Assembly: GCA_030842085.1 (NCBI GenBank)
Contig: JAUUSE010000004.1
Span: 1 to 64,000, forward strand
Direction of reading: 5' to 3'
DNA from: Timburyella sp030842085
GTDB lineage: Bacteria; Bacillota; Clostridia; Oscillospirales; Acutalibacteraceae
DNA length: 64,000 bases
A program made the position numbers and the translations under genes. A model generated the notes under the pieces. It was not told the DNA's origin, did not search any database, and saw nothing but the letters and a program-made list of their open reading frames with translations. Below, piece by piece: positions 46,312-56,364 of this stretch (the stretch's first letter is position 1; each line of letters begins with the position of its first letter).

Positions 46312-47331
46312 TTAAGAGTACCTGCGTCTTAATTGTCCGCAGGAGGCGTCTATATCTCCTCCCAGCGTACGCCTTACGGTTGCATTTATTCCCTGTTTTA
46401 TAAGTATATCTTTAAACCTGTTTACCCGGCTCATGTCCGGAGTATTCATATCTTTACGCGCTGGGTTGACAGGTATTATATTTACATGGCACAGCATCCC
46501 TTTTATTATTGACGCTAATTCATATGCACAATCATCGCTGTCGTTAAGTCCTTTTATGAGCGAATACTCAAATGATATGCGCCGGCTCGTCGATTTAGTA
46601 TAAGCCCTGCATGCCTTTATAAGCTCCGACACGTTCCACCGCTTGTTTATTGGCATTATTTTATTTCGTATCTCATCATTGGGAGCGTGCAGCGACACCG
46701 ATAATGTAAACTGCGGGTGCATCGGTATGAGCTCATATATCTTATCAACCAACCCACATGTCGAAACAGATATATGCCGCTGACCTATATTAAGACCGTC
46801 AGCATCCGACACAAGCTTTAGAAACTTTAGCACATTGTAAAAATTATCAAGCGGCTCGCCTATTCCCATTAACACTATGTTGGATGGCTTTATACCGCTG
46901 TCCTCTACACAGGTATATATCTGCGACAGCATCTCCGACGGGGCAAGGTTTCGGCTCAGCCCGTTTACGGTAGATGCACAGAATTTACAACCCATACGAC
47001 AGCCGGCCTGCGTCGATATACACATGCTGTATCCGTGCTTATATTCCATAAGCACGCTTTCCACCATTTCGCCGTCCTCAAGCTTATACAAGTATTTTAC
47101 AGTATTATCATGTGTAGATACAAGCTTTTTTTGTATTTTGCAGTTTACAATACTGTAACAGTCGTTAAGGTTTTGTCTCATATTAAGCGGCAGATTTGTC
47201 ATTTCGTCAAATGAATGCACCCCGCGCATCAGCCATTTATATATCTGATCAGCACGGTATGCAGGATATTCCATTTTGGTAATCTGTTCTCTTAGCTCAT
47301 CTGCCGCCAGGGAACGTATATCGGTTTTTAT
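46312..47331 (-). CDS. rlmN: Dual-specificity RNA methyltransferase RlmN, probable AUA start
   Basis: A radical SAM enzyme that methylates C2 of A2503 in 23S rRNA and A37 of some tRNAs. Motifs are AGCRMGCKFCAS (near 110-118), GEPLDNFYNVLKFLK and the second catalytic cysteine in DIDASCGQLRRRYS. The first ATG in frame (47274) has no ribosome binding site and cuts off the N-terminal domain. Upstream, the frame continues through TDIRSLAADELREQITK, which matches the family start, to ATA at 47329-47331. That ATA is preceded eight bases earlier by a perfect AAGGAGG. It directly abuts the rsmB stop. With AUA as start the protein is 339 residues, near the usual 345. Confidence 0.9.
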   Translation of the reverse strand: MKTDIRSLAADELREQITKMEYPAYRADQIYKWLMRGVHSFDEMTNLPLNMRQNLNDCYSIVNCKIQKKLVSTHDNTVKYLYKLEDGEMVESVLMEYKHGYSMCISTQAGCRMGCKFCASTVNGLSRNLAPSEMLSQIYTCVEDSGIKPSNIVLMGIGEPLDNFYNVLKFLKLVSDADGLNIGQRHISVSTCGLVDKIYELIPMHPQFTLSVSLHAPNDEIRNKIMPINKRWNVSELIKACRAYTKSTSRRISFEYSLIKGLNDSDDCAYELASIIKGMLCHVNIIPVNPARKDMNTPDMSRVNRFKDILIKQGINATVRRTLGGDIDASCGQLRRRYS

Positions 47332-48663
47332 TTATTCGTCCTCCTTTTTAAAGGCGGCTATAAAAAATCCGTCTGTTAAATGAATATGCGGCAGCAGTGT
47401 TATCATATTCGTACAAGTACCTTTACTGCTGTCGTTTATTATACCATATATGCCGCTTATATCAATGGGTTTTAAATTACACATATGTAAAAATTCGTTT
47501 AATACGCCCTCATTTTCATCCTTTTTTAGCGTACATGTCGAATAAACCAATATTCCGCCGGGTTTAAGACGCTTTTGCGCCGACATAAGTATTTTCAGCT
47601 GAAGCTGCGGCAAGTCCCTTACCGCATCATACTCCTTATATTTTATATCCGGCTTTTTTGACACTACGCCAAGACCTGAGCAGGGCACATCGCACAGTAC
47701 TCTGTCGAACAGTCCCAAATTCTCACTGTATTCAGATGCGTCGCCTTGAACCGCCTTTATGCTTTTAATGCCTAATCTATCGGCGCCGCGCTGTATCAGC
47801 TTAACCCTCGCCTCATGCACATCCTGCGATATTATTTCCCCGCTGTCTTGCATCATTTCCGCTATTGTGAAAGATTTTCCGCCGGGCGCGGCGCAGGTAT
47901 CGAGAACCCTCATGCCACTTTCCACAGAAAGAGCCATACAGCACAGCTGCGACGCTATATCCTGAACATGGAACCTGCCCTCTTTATACAGCTTCATCTG
48001 CTCTATCCCGCTGCCCTTTTCAAGCCTTAAAGCGTCCATTTTGTCATAAGGGGCATGTATGTCAAGGCCGGAAGCTTTTAGCAGCTTTTCAAGCCCAGTA
48101 CGGCTGTTTTTTAAAGTATTCACCCTTAAAGTAACCGGAGCACTGTCAAAACTTACGCGCAGTATGTCCTCCGCCGCGTCGCCGTAACCCTGACGCAGCG
48201 TGTCATATATCCAGCGCTTGCAGGAATATTTTATTTCCGGATTGTCGCTCTTTTCAATAGCCTGAAAGCACATCTCACGCTCAGACAATATCTTCTTAAG
48301 CACGGCATTTATAAATCCGACAGCCCATTTATCGCTTCTTTTGACAAGCTCTACCGTTTCGCCCACCGCAGCGTGTGCGGGAATTTTATCCATATATAAA
48401 ATTTGATATGTACCAACCCTCAGCGCATTTATCACGCTGAAAGGCAGCTTGTCCACACGCTTGCCGGCATATCGCCGTATTATAAAATCCAGCGTGTACA
48501 TTCTCTCTACAACACCGTAAAAAATTGCCGATGCAAGAGCCGTATCTTTTTTATCCAGAGCCATGGCGTTAAGCTGTGCATCAAGCACCAAATTTGAATA
48601 GCCGCCGCTGCGCTGCATTTTTACCAAAGCCGTATGCGCAGCCTTTCTCGCACCACTTGCCAT
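47332..48663 (-). CDS. rsmB: 16S rRNA m5C967 methyltransferase RsmB
   Basis: 443 residues: an N-terminal NusB-like domain (GARKAAHTALVKMQRSGGYS, FGVVERMYTLDFII-like) and a C-terminal SAM-dependent methyltransferase domain with LDTCAAPGGKSFTIAEM, DVPCSGLGVVSKKPDIKY and the catalytic cysteine in YSTCTLKKDENEGVL. It lies between a zinc metallopeptidase and rlmN in the expected order. ATG 48663 overlaps the preceding stop by one base (TAATG). Confidence 0.95.
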   Translation of the reverse strand: MASGARKAAHTALVKMQRSGGYSNLVLDAQLNAMALDKKDTALASAIFYGVVERMYTLDFIIRRYAGKRVDKLPFSVINALRVGTYQILYMDKIPAHAAVGETVELVKRSDKWAVGFINAVLKKILSEREMCFQAIEKSDNPEIKYSCKRWIYDTLRQGYGDAAEDILRVSFDSAPVTLRVNTLKNSRTGLEKLLKASGLDIHAPYDKMDALRLEKGSGIEQMKLYKEGRFHVQDIASQLCCMALSVESGMRVLDTCAAPGGKSFTIAEMMQDSGEIISQDVHEARVKLIQRGADRLGIKSIKAVQGDASEYSENLGLFDRVLCDVPCSGLGVVSKKPDIKYKEYDAVRDLPQLQLKILMSAQKRLKPGGILVYSTCTLKKDENEGVLNEFLHMCNLKPIDISGIYGIINDSSKGTCTNMITLLPHIHLTDGFFIAAFKKEDE

Positions 48664-49337
48664 TATCTTTTCCTGCCGTTTATCTGCGTTATATAATATA
48701 CAAGCGTGAGCAGCGACTGAAGCAGTGCCGCGACATATGTCAGCGCCGCCGCGGTCAATACCTTTTTGGCACCGGAAAGCTCTTCTGCGCTTAGCAGTCC
48801 GGAAGCTTCTATATTCTTTACAGCACGGGAGCTTGCGTTAAACTCCACCGGCAGCGTAACCAGCTGAAATACCACAACTGCAGCAAAAAGTATTACGCCT
48901 ACCCATGCTATAGTAAGCATGTTTATTACAAGACCCAATATTATAAGCAGAACACCAAAAGCCGAGCCAAAATTTGTAATGGGAATTATAGCGGCACGAA
49001 TCTTTATCGGGCCATACCCTTCGGCATATTGCATTGCATGCCCCGCTTCATGGCAGGCAATTCCCACCGCAGCTATCGAATCACCGTAAAAAATGTCGCG
49101 GCTTAGAGATATAGTATTGGTTCTCGGATTATAATTGTCTGTCAAATGGCCTTCTATGCACTGTATCGCTACATCATATACGCCATTGGCGCGCAGTACC
49201 GCTTCTGCCGCCTGTGCGCCCGTTATGCGCCGGCTGTTCTGTATCCTGCCGTATTTTCTGTACTGCGACGATATAAGCCCCTGCGTTATAAGTACAAGCA
49301 GCAGCGATGGGATAAATACATACAACATATAATACAT
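48663..49337 (-). CDS. YugP-like membrane zinc metallopeptidase
   Basis: 224 residues from ATG 49337, which has GGAGGATT upstream; the longer frame to 49400 lacks one. An N-terminal membrane segment (YVFIPSLLLVLITQGL) is followed by a HEAGH zinc motif in GIACHEAGHAMQYAEGYGPI and two further hydrophobic regions. YugP-type proteases are widespread in Firmicutes, of uncertain function. In Clostridia they often lie between fmt and rsmB, as here. A 241-bp spacer separates it from fmt. Confidence 0.88.
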   Translation of the reverse strand: MYYMLYVFIPSLLLVLITQGLISSQYRKYGRIQNSRRITGAQAAEAVLRANGVYDVAIQCIEGHLTDNYNPRTNTISLSRDIFYGDSIAAVGIACHEAGHAMQYAEGYGPIKIRAAIIPITNFGSAFGVLLIILGLVINMLTIAWVGVILFAAVVVFQLVTLPVEFNASSRAVKNIEASGLLSAEELSGAKKVLTAAALTYVAALLQSLLTLVYYITQINGRKR

Positions 49338-49578
49338 AATTTTTAATCCTCCATTATGTGCAAAGCCTATATATAAAAGGTTTTGAGCTATTATTGGCAA
49401 GAAAGGAAATAATCATTAAATCTGTTTTATATTGTTTATAAACAATTTAGATTATAACTTATTCATCAAGTATATTTTCTAATTCTACCCTATATCTCTG
49501 CAAAAACGCTTATGCCGCAATTATATCTGCCCGCTGACAATTTTTTATACGCTCTGATTTTTAATATAACCGTTTGCC

Positions 49579-50511
49579 TTATTTCCCAAGTACAGCGCCT
49601 ATTTCTACTGCATGGCCCCGCAAAAATGCGTCCACCGGCATTTTGCCTGAGCCTTCCGGCTGTATTACTAAAAAGTCAATCACACTGCCGTCGCCGCATG
49701 CGGCGGAAATAGCACCGTCTGTAAAGCAGACCGAGCCGGCCGGCATTTTTGTCGTTTTATCAGAAACGGCGGCCTCAACAATCTTAATTCTCCTGCCGTT
49801 AAGCATTGTAAAGGCCGACGGCCATGGCGTAAACGCCCTTATCATATTGTATATCTCACGCGCGGTCTTTGAAAAGTCTATCTCGCCCATGCTCTTCTTT
49901 ATAAGCGGAGCATAAGTAAATTCATCGCCCTGCAGACGCGGCGTGATACTGCCGTTTTCCAGCTTGTTGAGCGTGCTGATAATAATCTTAGCGCCAAGAG
50001 CGGATAATCTGTCATGCAGGCTGTCCGCCGTCTCATTCTCGCCTATCTCGGTTTCAGCCTGCTCAAGTATGTCGCCGGTATCAAGTCCCTTTGCCATTTT
50101 CATCGTGGTAATGCCGGTGACCTTGTCCCCGTTGTATATCGCCCACTGTATGGGCGCCGCGCCGCGCAGCTTTGGCAGCAGCGAAGCGTGGATATTTACG
50201 CATCCCAACCGCGGCAGCTTCAATATGCTCTCCGGCAGAATTTGTCCATATGCCGCTACTACTATTATATCAGGATTTAGCTGTTTTATTACCGCCTCGG
50301 TGTCGCTGTCACGCAGCTTCTCCGGCTGATATACCGCTATGCCGTGCTTTTCGGCGCATATCTTTACCGGCGGCTTGCGCAGATTATATCCGCGTCCTGC
50401 CGGCTTGTCGGGCTGTGCAAAAACCGCCTGTACGTTATGACCTTCGGATATTATAGACTCCAGTGCCGGTACAGCAAAGTCCGGGGTTCCCATATATACT
50501 ATATTAAGCAT
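49579..50511 (-). CDS. fmt: Methionyl-tRNA formyltransferase
   Basis: 310 residues. The enzyme formylates Met-tRNA(fMet) with 10-formyltetrahydrofolate for initiation. The conserved catalytic region CVNIHASLLPKLRGAAPIQW and GITTMKMAKGLDTGDIL are present, and the C-terminal OB-like domain ends with AFLRGHAVEIGAVLGK. The gene begins on the base after the def stop codon ends, so translational coupling is likely. The length is standard. Confidence 0.97.
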   Translation of the reverse strand: MLNIVYMGTPDFAVPALESIISEGHNVQAVFAQPDKPAGRGYNLRKPPVKICAEKHGIAVYQPEKLRDSDTEAVIKQLNPDIIVVAAYGQILPESILKLPRLGCVNIHASLLPKLRGAAPIQWAIYNGDKVTGITTMKMAKGLDTGDILEQAETEIGENETADSLHDRLSALGAKIIISTLNKLENGSITPRLQGDEFTYAPLIKKSMGEIDFSKTAREIYNMIRAFTPWPSAFTMLNGRRIKIVEAAVSDKTTKMPAGSVCFTDGAISAACGDGSVIDFLVIQPEGSGKMPVDAFLRGHAVEIGAVLGK

Positions 50512-50979
50512 TTAGCCCTCCAAATCGGATTCTTTTATGTCACGTATAACATACTGTTTAAACAAAATGCCGTCAAGATGGTCGACCTCATGACATATTG
50601 CCTTGGCCTTTAAGTCCTCCGCCTTTAATATAAATGTTTCGCCCTTGCGGTTCTGTGCCTTTACCTTGACTACCTTTGGACGCCTTGTTATACCGTACTC
50701 TCCTGGGAACGACAGACATCCCTCTACCGTTTCCTGCCGGCCGCGCTTATATATTATCTCCGGATTTATAAGCTCTATTACACCGTCGCCGACGTCTATT
50801 ATGCATACGCGTTTAAGCACGCCCACCTGATTTGCAGCAAGCCCTGCGCCGTCTGCATGATGCAGCGTTTCTATCATATCGTCGATAAGCTGCGAAAGCT
50901 TGTCGTCAAATGACGTAACCTCGCGCGCCTTTTTTTCTAATACTTCATCACCATATTTTACGATGTTTCTGAGTGCCAT
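50512..50979 (-). CDS. def: Peptide deformylase
   Basis: 155 residues with all three deformylase motifs: GAGLAANQVG, EGCLSFPG and CHEVDHLDGILF. It removes the N-terminal formyl group from nascent proteins using a divalent metal. It forms a coupled pair with fmt. A 219-bp gap with no gene precedes it on the same strand. Confidence 0.97.
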   Translation of the reverse strand: MALRNIVKYGDEVLEKKAREVTSFDDKLSQLIDDMIETLHHADGAGLAANQVGVLKRVCIIDVGDGVIELINPEIIYKRGRQETVEGCLSFPGEYGITRRPKVVKVKAQNRKGETFILKAEDLKAKAICHEVDHLDGILFKQYVIRDIKESDLEG

Positions 50980-51198
50980 ATTGTCCTCTCCTTAATTCAT
51001 AAACAGCTTTTAAGCCGTGTATCTGCTAAAAATATTTCCAATTACAACTGCACTTGCCTGAATTTTATAAATTGTACATTTATCTGCCGGCAAAAATCAA
51101 ACGGCAGACAGGTCTATCACGCAGTTATCATGGCAGATGATAATTAATTTATTATACCACCTACAGAATAATCTGTAAAGCGGCGGCAAATTCGCTTT

Positions 51199-51603
51199 TT
51201 ACAGCTTCTTTGACAGTATTAATTCAAACGCATCTTTCTCCCTTAAAAAGCCTCCTATGGCAGAATATCCCAGACTATAATAAAAGTGCTGAGCGCATTC
51301 ATCGGACTGCGTCGAAGTCATTACCTCTTTATAATTTAATTCTTTCATTTGGCTTTCCCAATATTTAACTAACAGCTTTCCAAATCCCTTACCACGATTT
51401 CCGTCTAATACATAAAGCATGTTCATAAACGGAATACTGTCCCAAAACAAATTATATCTTAGCCAGCCGGTAAGCTTGCCGCATTCCTCAATAATATATA
51501 TGCGGTTTAAATGGATGCTGTTTTCCAATTCATTTGCCGAAATATGATGGTCATATTCTTTTAAAATATCCATATCGCCCATTTGTGCAGTTCTTATAAG
51601 CAT
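51199..51603 (-). CDS. GNAT-family N-acetyltransferase
   Basis: 134 residues from ATG 51603. The acetyl-CoA loop lies near NMLYVLDGNRGKGFGKLLVK, with MTSTQSDECAQHFYYSLGYS as motif B. The acceptor is unknown; this short form is common in Clostridia. It is inserted between def and priA on the same strand but separated by gaps of more than 130 bp, so it is probably its own unit. It is not a typical member of this gene array. Confidence 0.82.
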   Translation of the reverse strand: MLIRTAQMGDMDILKEYDHHISANELENSIHLNRIYIIEECGKLTGWLRYNLFWDSIPFMNMLYVLDGNRGKGFGKLLVKYWESQMKELNYKEVMTSTQSDECAQHFYYSLGYSAIGGFLREKDAFELILSKKL

Positions 51604-51738
51604 AATGACCCGCTCCGCTAACATAATTATTTGGGTTATTTTTAAATAATACAGCTTACAATAGCTTTATCAAAATATTAAATATACGCTGCTTGTCACA
51701 GCAAACAAGCCTGTTTTAAGCATGCGTAGTCACAAATA

Positions 51739-54204
51739 TTATAAAATACTGCCGGGATTTATATCTACAAATATGCTTACCGGCTTATACTCCGGTATGC
51801 CGCCTATATTTTTCACAGCCTGTTTTAGCATATTCCTAAAATTCGCATTGTCGTGACATTTTATTATAAGACGCCAGCGGTACCTGCCGCCTACCTTGGG
51901 TATCGACGCCGGAGACGGGCCTAAAACTATCAGCTTAACTGCGGCATATTTGCCAGAGTTAAGATGCTTTAATATATTCAAAAACGCTTTTGCGCCGCTC
52001 GCCGCCTTTTCGGACTTTTCCGCCGTAAAGCCGACTACGCATATATCGCAGTAAGGCGGGTAAATCATAACCTTGCGCATGAGCATTTCCTGCTCGTAAA
52101 ACTTTTCATAGTCCTGATTTGCCGCAAGCTGTATTATTGGGTTTTCCGGCGTCATTGTCTGAACAATGGCAACGCCGGGATTGTCCCCCCTGCCGGCGCG
52201 GCCTACCACCTGCGTGAGCAGGGAAAACGCCCGCTCATAGCTTCTGAAATCGCTGCTGTAAAGAGCTGCGTCGGCATTTATTACACCGACTAAAGTGACG
52301 TCCGGAAAATCTAAGCCCTTTGCCACCATCTGCGTACCGAGCAGTATATCATACTTGCCTTCTCCAAAGGCTTTAAAATTATTTTCATACGCCATGCGCG
52401 ACGATGTCGAATCAGCGTCCATGCGGAGTATCCGCGCATCTGGCAGCAGCGCGCTAAGCTCAGCCTCAGCCTTTTGCGTGCCGGCGCCGGAGCATTTTAT
52501 ATGCTCCGCTCCGCACTCGCTGCATGTATGGGAAAACTCCTCAGAATAGCCGCAATAATGGCACATCATTCTACCGTTCGCCGCGTGATAAGTGAGAGAT
52601 ATGCTGCAGTTTGGACATGTAAGCACATGTCCGCACACGCTGCACGATACATAGGTGTTATAGCCCCTGCGGTTCATAAGCAATATCGACTGCTTTTTAT
52701 CGCTGAGATTTTCTTTCAAAGCGTCAAGCAGCATGCGGCTCATTATGCCGGTATTGCCTGCCGCAAGTTCCTCTTTCATATCGGCGGTAACTACCTCTGG
52801 CAGCTTTGCACCGCCGTATCTGTTTTTCAGCACGCACAAACCGTAACGCCCCGTCTGCGCAGCGCTGTATGATTCAACCGACGGAGTGGCCGACGCCAGC
52901 ACCAGCAAAGACTTATGCCATGCGCATCTGAAACGCGCTATGTCCCGCGCATGATAACGCGGCGTTTTTTCAGATTTATAGGTGTATTCATGCTCCTCGT
53001 CCATTATTATAAGCCCGATATCGTCAAACGGAGCAAAAGCGGCCGAGCGTGTGCCGACGGCTATTGTAGCTTCTCCGGATTTAATACGCTTCCATTCGTC
53101 CATGCGCTGGCCAAGCGACATGGCGCTGTGAAAAACAGCGACCTTTTGACCATACCGACGGTGAAATATTGAAAGCACCTGCGGCGTCAGCGAAATTTCC
53201 GGAACCATTAATATCACGCCGCGGCCTTGCGACGATATCTCGTCAATAAGCTTTAAAAACACCTGCGTCTTGCCGCTGCCGGTAATGCCGTAAAGCAGCG
53301 ACACGCCGCCCTTTTGCGATGAATATTTCTCCATCATTTCATTATAGGCAGCCTGCTGTTCGTTTGTGAGTATAATCTCGCTTTTGTCTACATCTTCTGG
53401 ACGTATGTTCTCATACGGGTCGCGCATAACCTCTTCATTATAGCAAAATACAATTTCTTTTTTCTCAAGCGCTGTTATTACTGCCGGTGTAACTCCCGTA
53501 AAATAGCATATCTCCTTTACCGATGCCGACTTTACATCTTTAAGCAGCTCGGCCACGCTCCGCTGCTTTTTTGTGAGCTTACCCAGCTCCTCTTCAGATA
53601 TATCTTCATCCGCCAGCTGCGCCATTTTGACAGTGGCGTCGCCCATGCGCCGCACGGCGTCGTCGGTACGCAGCAGATAACCCTGCTTTACAAGCCTGTC
53701 CGGCATATCGGAGGTGGGTACAAGCTGCATTATTTCAAGCAGGCGCTCCCTCTCTACCGTTGCGCGGCTTTTTGTGAGATATTCCACCATCTGCCGCTCC
53801 GTTTCACCGAGCTCAGACAGTTCGCTTTCCGGCCGTCCGGCAGAACGATAAGCTGTGACAATACGCATATTTATACCCGCCGGCAGCATAATCCTCAGCG
53901 CTTCAAAAAGCGTGCAGAAAGTATGCTCCTTCATCCATTCGGCTAGGCTGAGCATTTCTTTTGTAAGTATAGGCTTATCGTCCAGCACCGATATTATCGG
54001 CTTTATCTTTTCAACATCTGCGCTGTCGCCTACGCTTAATATTATACCCTGCCGACGCCTGTTGCCCTTGCCAAATGGAACCATTACACGGCATCCCACC
54101 AGCGCTTTCTCTTTTAACTCCGGCGGTATTATATAAGAATAGGGCTTGTCGTAGCTGAAAGCCGTATCTGATACCGCTACTGCGGCAATTGCGACTTTCT
54201 CCAC
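51739..54204 (-). CDS. priA: Primosomal protein N' (helicase PriA)
   Basis: 821 residues from GTG 54204, with GGAGG seven bases upstream, giving VEKVAIAAVAVSDTAFSYDK; the frame is open to 54306. It restarts stalled forks. Domains in order: 3-prime-binding domain (about 1-100), winged helix, helicase lobe 1 (Walker A GITGSGKTQVFLKL and DEEHEYTYK), eight-cysteine zinc region (CSVCGHVLTCPNCSISL and CHYCGYSEEFSHTCSECG), helicase lobe 2 (LGTQMVAKGLDFPDVTLVG). coaBC, usually upstream, is missing. Confidence 0.96.
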   Translation of the reverse strand: MEKVAIAAVAVSDTAFSYDKPYSYIIPPELKEKALVGCRVMVPFGKGNRRRQGIILSVGDSADVEKIKPIISVLDDKPILTKEMLSLAEWMKEHTFCTLFEALRIMLPAGINMRIVTAYRSAGRPESELSELGETERQMVEYLTKSRATVERERLLEIMQLVPTSDMPDRLVKQGYLLRTDDAVRRMGDATVKMAQLADEDISEEELGKLTKKQRSVAELLKDVKSASVKEICYFTGVTPAVITALEKKEIVFCYNEEVMRDPYENIRPEDVDKSEIILTNEQQAAYNEMMEKYSSQKGGVSLLYGITGSGKTQVFLKLIDEISSQGRGVILMVPEISLTPQVLSIFHRRYGQKVAVFHSAMSLGQRMDEWKRIKSGEATIAVGTRSAAFAPFDDIGLIIMDEEHEYTYKSEKTPRYHARDIARFRCAWHKSLLVLASATPSVESYSAAQTGRYGLCVLKNRYGGAKLPEVVTADMKEELAAGNTGIMSRMLLDALKENLSDKKQSILLMNRRGYNTYVSCSVCGHVLTCPNCSISLTYHAANGRMMCHYCGYSEEFSHTCSECGAEHIKCSGAGTQKAEAELSALLPDARILRMDADSTSSRMAYENNFKAFGEGKYDILLGTQMVAKGLDFPDVTLVGVINADAALYSSDFRSYERAFSLLTQVVGRAGRGDNPGVAIVQTMTPENPIIQLAANQDYEKFYEQEMLMRKVMIYPPYCDICVVGFTAEKSEKAASGAKAFLNILKHLNSGKYAAVKLIVLGPSPASIPKVGGRYRWRLIIKCHDNANFRNMLKQAVKNIGGIPEYKPVSIFVDINPGSIL

Positions 54205-54406
54205 AACAAACCCTCCAAATCTTATATTCAGCCGACAGCCGTTATCGGACATTGAGCAGCAAACAGCCCTAATAAATATTTGCGCCGCAAATAAACTTAA
54301 TTGCACATATATGCATCATAAACATTGCTGAAATATTAGCCATGCCAAAATATAATTGCATAAGCGAAAAATAGATTTGCCGCGCAGCTTATGGCACTGC
54401 CGCTAT

Positions 54407-54589
54407 TTACATAAGCCCCATAGAATGAGCTAATTCATTTAGCGCCAGATTTACCGGCTTCTCATCAAGACTTATCTTGTTTTTCTCAGCCGTAGCAGAT
54501 ATTACGCGCGCACGATGCGCCACGTCAAGCACCAACTGATATTTGCTGTCATATGCTTCCAGCAGTTTGCCAATCGCAGGATTTAGCAC
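54407..54589 (-). CDS. rpoZ: RNA polymerase omega subunit
   Basis: 60 residues from GTG 54589, reached after GAGGT eight bases upstream; a TTG at 54595 is the alternative. The product [20 protein letters not shown], then VAHRARVISATAE, and a late PVNLALNELAHS matches the omega family. It stabilises the polymerase core. It overlaps the end of gmk by about 41 bases, which is more than usual and implies coupling. Confidence 0.92.
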   Translation of the reverse strand: MLNPAIGKLLEAYDSKYQLVLDVAHRARVISATAEKNKISLDEKPVNLALNELAHSMGLM

Positions 54590-55199
54590 TTTCAAGCACC
54601 TCTTTCACAAATTTCTCCATAGATTTATAGCTGAACCTGTCGGCGTTTATTATCGCCTCAAGATTATTCACCGCTTCTGTTATATTGTCGTTAACTATAA
54701 TATAATCATATTCATTTGCACAGCCCATTTCGTCTATCGCCGCCTGCAGACGCCCGTTTATAGACTCAGCGCTCTCTGTGCTCCGTCCAGTCAGACGCTC
54801 TTTAAGGACCTGCATCGACGGCGGCATTATAAATACGCTGAGTACGCCGCTCATAGCCTCTCTCACCTTGCGCGCGCCGTTTACGTCTATCTCCAGCAGT
54901 ACGTTGCGTCCACAGCTTATCCAGCGCTCAATCGGCTTTTTTGGCGTGCCGTAGTAATTGCCTAAATAAGTATTATACTCCAAAAACTCGCCGTTTAAAA
55001 GCATAGTTTCAAATTTTTCTTTTGATATAAAATCGTATTTTTCGCCGGGTATCTCGCCCTGACGCGGCGGACGAGTTATGCTCGAAATTGACAGGCATAT
55101 ATCCTTGCGACGGGACAGCAGCTCCCGCATAATAGTGTCTTTACCACAGCCGGACGGACCCGATAATATGAAAAGGCGGCCTTTATTATTCCCCATCAT
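54549..55199 (-). CDS. gmk: Guanylate kinase
   Basis: 216 residues from ATG 55199 (also possible: 55196 or 55208). The enzyme converts GMP to GDP. Walker A is [36 protein letters not shown] and the lid region follow. The start overlaps the end of remA (ATGATGGGGAATAA), and the 3-prime end overlaps rpoZ. The order remA-gmk-rpoZ is standard in Firmicutes. Confidence 0.96.
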   Translation of the reverse strand: MMGNNKGRLFILSGPSGCGKDTIMRELLSRRKDICLSISSITRPPRQGEIPGEKYDFISKEKFETMLLNGEFLEYNTYLGNYYGTPKKPIERWISCGRNVLLEIDVNGARKVREAMSGVLSVFIMPPSMQVLKERLTGRSTESAESINGRLQAAIDEMGCANEYDYIIVNDNITEAVNNLEAIINADRFSYKSMEKFVKEVLESAKSCDWQTAGSI

Positions 55200-55464
55200 C
55201 TGCGTCATCTCCAAAATCACCGTCCGCCGTCACGCCGTTTATACGGCCCGCTACCGTTTCCGACTGTAAATATGTCAGTATTACATGGTCGGAATCTGTT
55301 ATAACTACAGCGCGTGTGCGCCGACCCTGCGTTGCGTCTATCAGCCGGCCGTCTTCCTTTGCTTCCTGTATAAGTCGCTTTATCGGCGCTGATTCAGGCC
55401 CTACCACCGCTATTATACGGTTTTCCGACACCATGTTTCCAAATCCTATGTTAATAAGCCTCAT
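55186..55464 (-). CDS. remA: Extracellular matrix regulator RemA (DUF370)
   Basis: 92 residues of the RemA/DUF370 family: [40 protein letters not shown] and [20 protein letters not shown]. In B. subtilis it is a DNA-binding protein that activates matrix genes. The acidic C-terminal tail ([11 protein letters not shown]) is a little longer than usual. It lies 21 bases after yicC. Confidence 0.95.
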   Translation of the reverse strand: MRLINIGFGNMVSENRIIAVVGPESAPIKRLIQEAKEDGRLIDATQGRRTRAVVITDSDHVILTYLQSETVAGRINGVTADGDFGDDADDGE

Positions 55465-55485
55465 TTTCTTCCTCTCCAGTATTTC

Positions 55486-56364
55486 CTACTGTATGTTTTG
55501 TACCTGCTCGCGAATTTTTTCTATCTCAGATTTTACGTCTACTACGCATTTTGTTATATCTATGTTCTGCGATTTTGAGCCGATAGTGTTTATCTCCCTG
55601 TTCATTTCCTGTACAATGAAATCCATTTTTCGGCCCACCGGCTCCTCCTGCTCAAGCATGCCCTTAAGCTGAGATATATGACTGCGTAGCCGAACCGTCT
55701 CTTCATCCACCGCTAAACGGTCGGCCATTACAGCGGTTTCTGTTATAAGGCGCTGCTCGTCTACCTTTGCATCGCCAAGCAATTCCTTCATTCGCTCTTC
55801 GAGGCGTTCGCGGTAATGCTTTACAGACTCAGGATACAGCACTTCAATTTTATCGACACAGCCGAGTATAAATTCGCACCGACCTGTTATGTCTTTATAC
55901 ATCTTCTCGCCCTCTATTAGGCGCATATCGTTTAGAGCCGCTGCCGCCTTATCCAACAACGGACAAAGCATGCTCCACATCTCGTCTTCGTCTATCTCGC
56001 TTTCCTTGAGGGAAATAACATCTGGCATGCGCGACAGCCACATTGCATTTACATCACCGGAAATTCCGTATTTGTCCGACATCTCATTTATGGCGCTGAG
56101 ATATCCGCCGGCTAAGTCAAAATTGACCTCTACGTCTCCTGCAGCTTCGCCAATGCGCTCAATGTTTACAAATACATCCGTTTTGCCGCGCGCTATAAGC
56201 CCGGATAAATGCGACCGTATCTTGTCCTCTAAAAATGAAAAGGTGCGTCCTATCCTGCAGCTAAATTCAAAATATCTGTGGTTTACAGACTTTATTTCCA
56301 AAGAAATTTTATATTTATCATATAATGCTTCGGCCCTGCCGTAGCCCGTCATGCTTTTTATCAT
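55486..56364 (-). CDS. yicC: YicC-family endoribonuclease
   Basis: 292 residues: N-terminal YicC_N (MIKSMTGYGRAEALYDKYKI, SVNHRYFEFSCRIGR) and C-terminal DUF1732 (LITETAVMADRLAVDEETVR, REINTIGSKSQNIDIT). YicC proteins are endoribonucleases implicated in RNA decay; the family is stable in size. It heads the conserved gene array whose promoter must lie in the 172 bp upstream, where I see no obvious boxes. Confidence 0.95.
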   Translation of the reverse strand: MIKSMTGYGRAEALYDKYKISLEIKSVNHRYFEFSCRIGRTFSFLEDKIRSHLSGLIARGKTDVFVNIERIGEAAGDVEVNFDLAGGYLSAINEMSDKYGISGDVNAMWLSRMPDVISLKESEIDEDEMWSMLCPLLDKAAAALNDMRLIEGEKMYKDITGRCEFILGCVDKIEVLYPESVKHYRERLEERMKELLGDAKVDEQRLITETAVMADRLAVDEETVRLRSHISQLKGMLEQEEPVGRKMDFIVQEMNREINTIGSKSQNIDITKCVVDVKSEIEKIREQVQNIQ

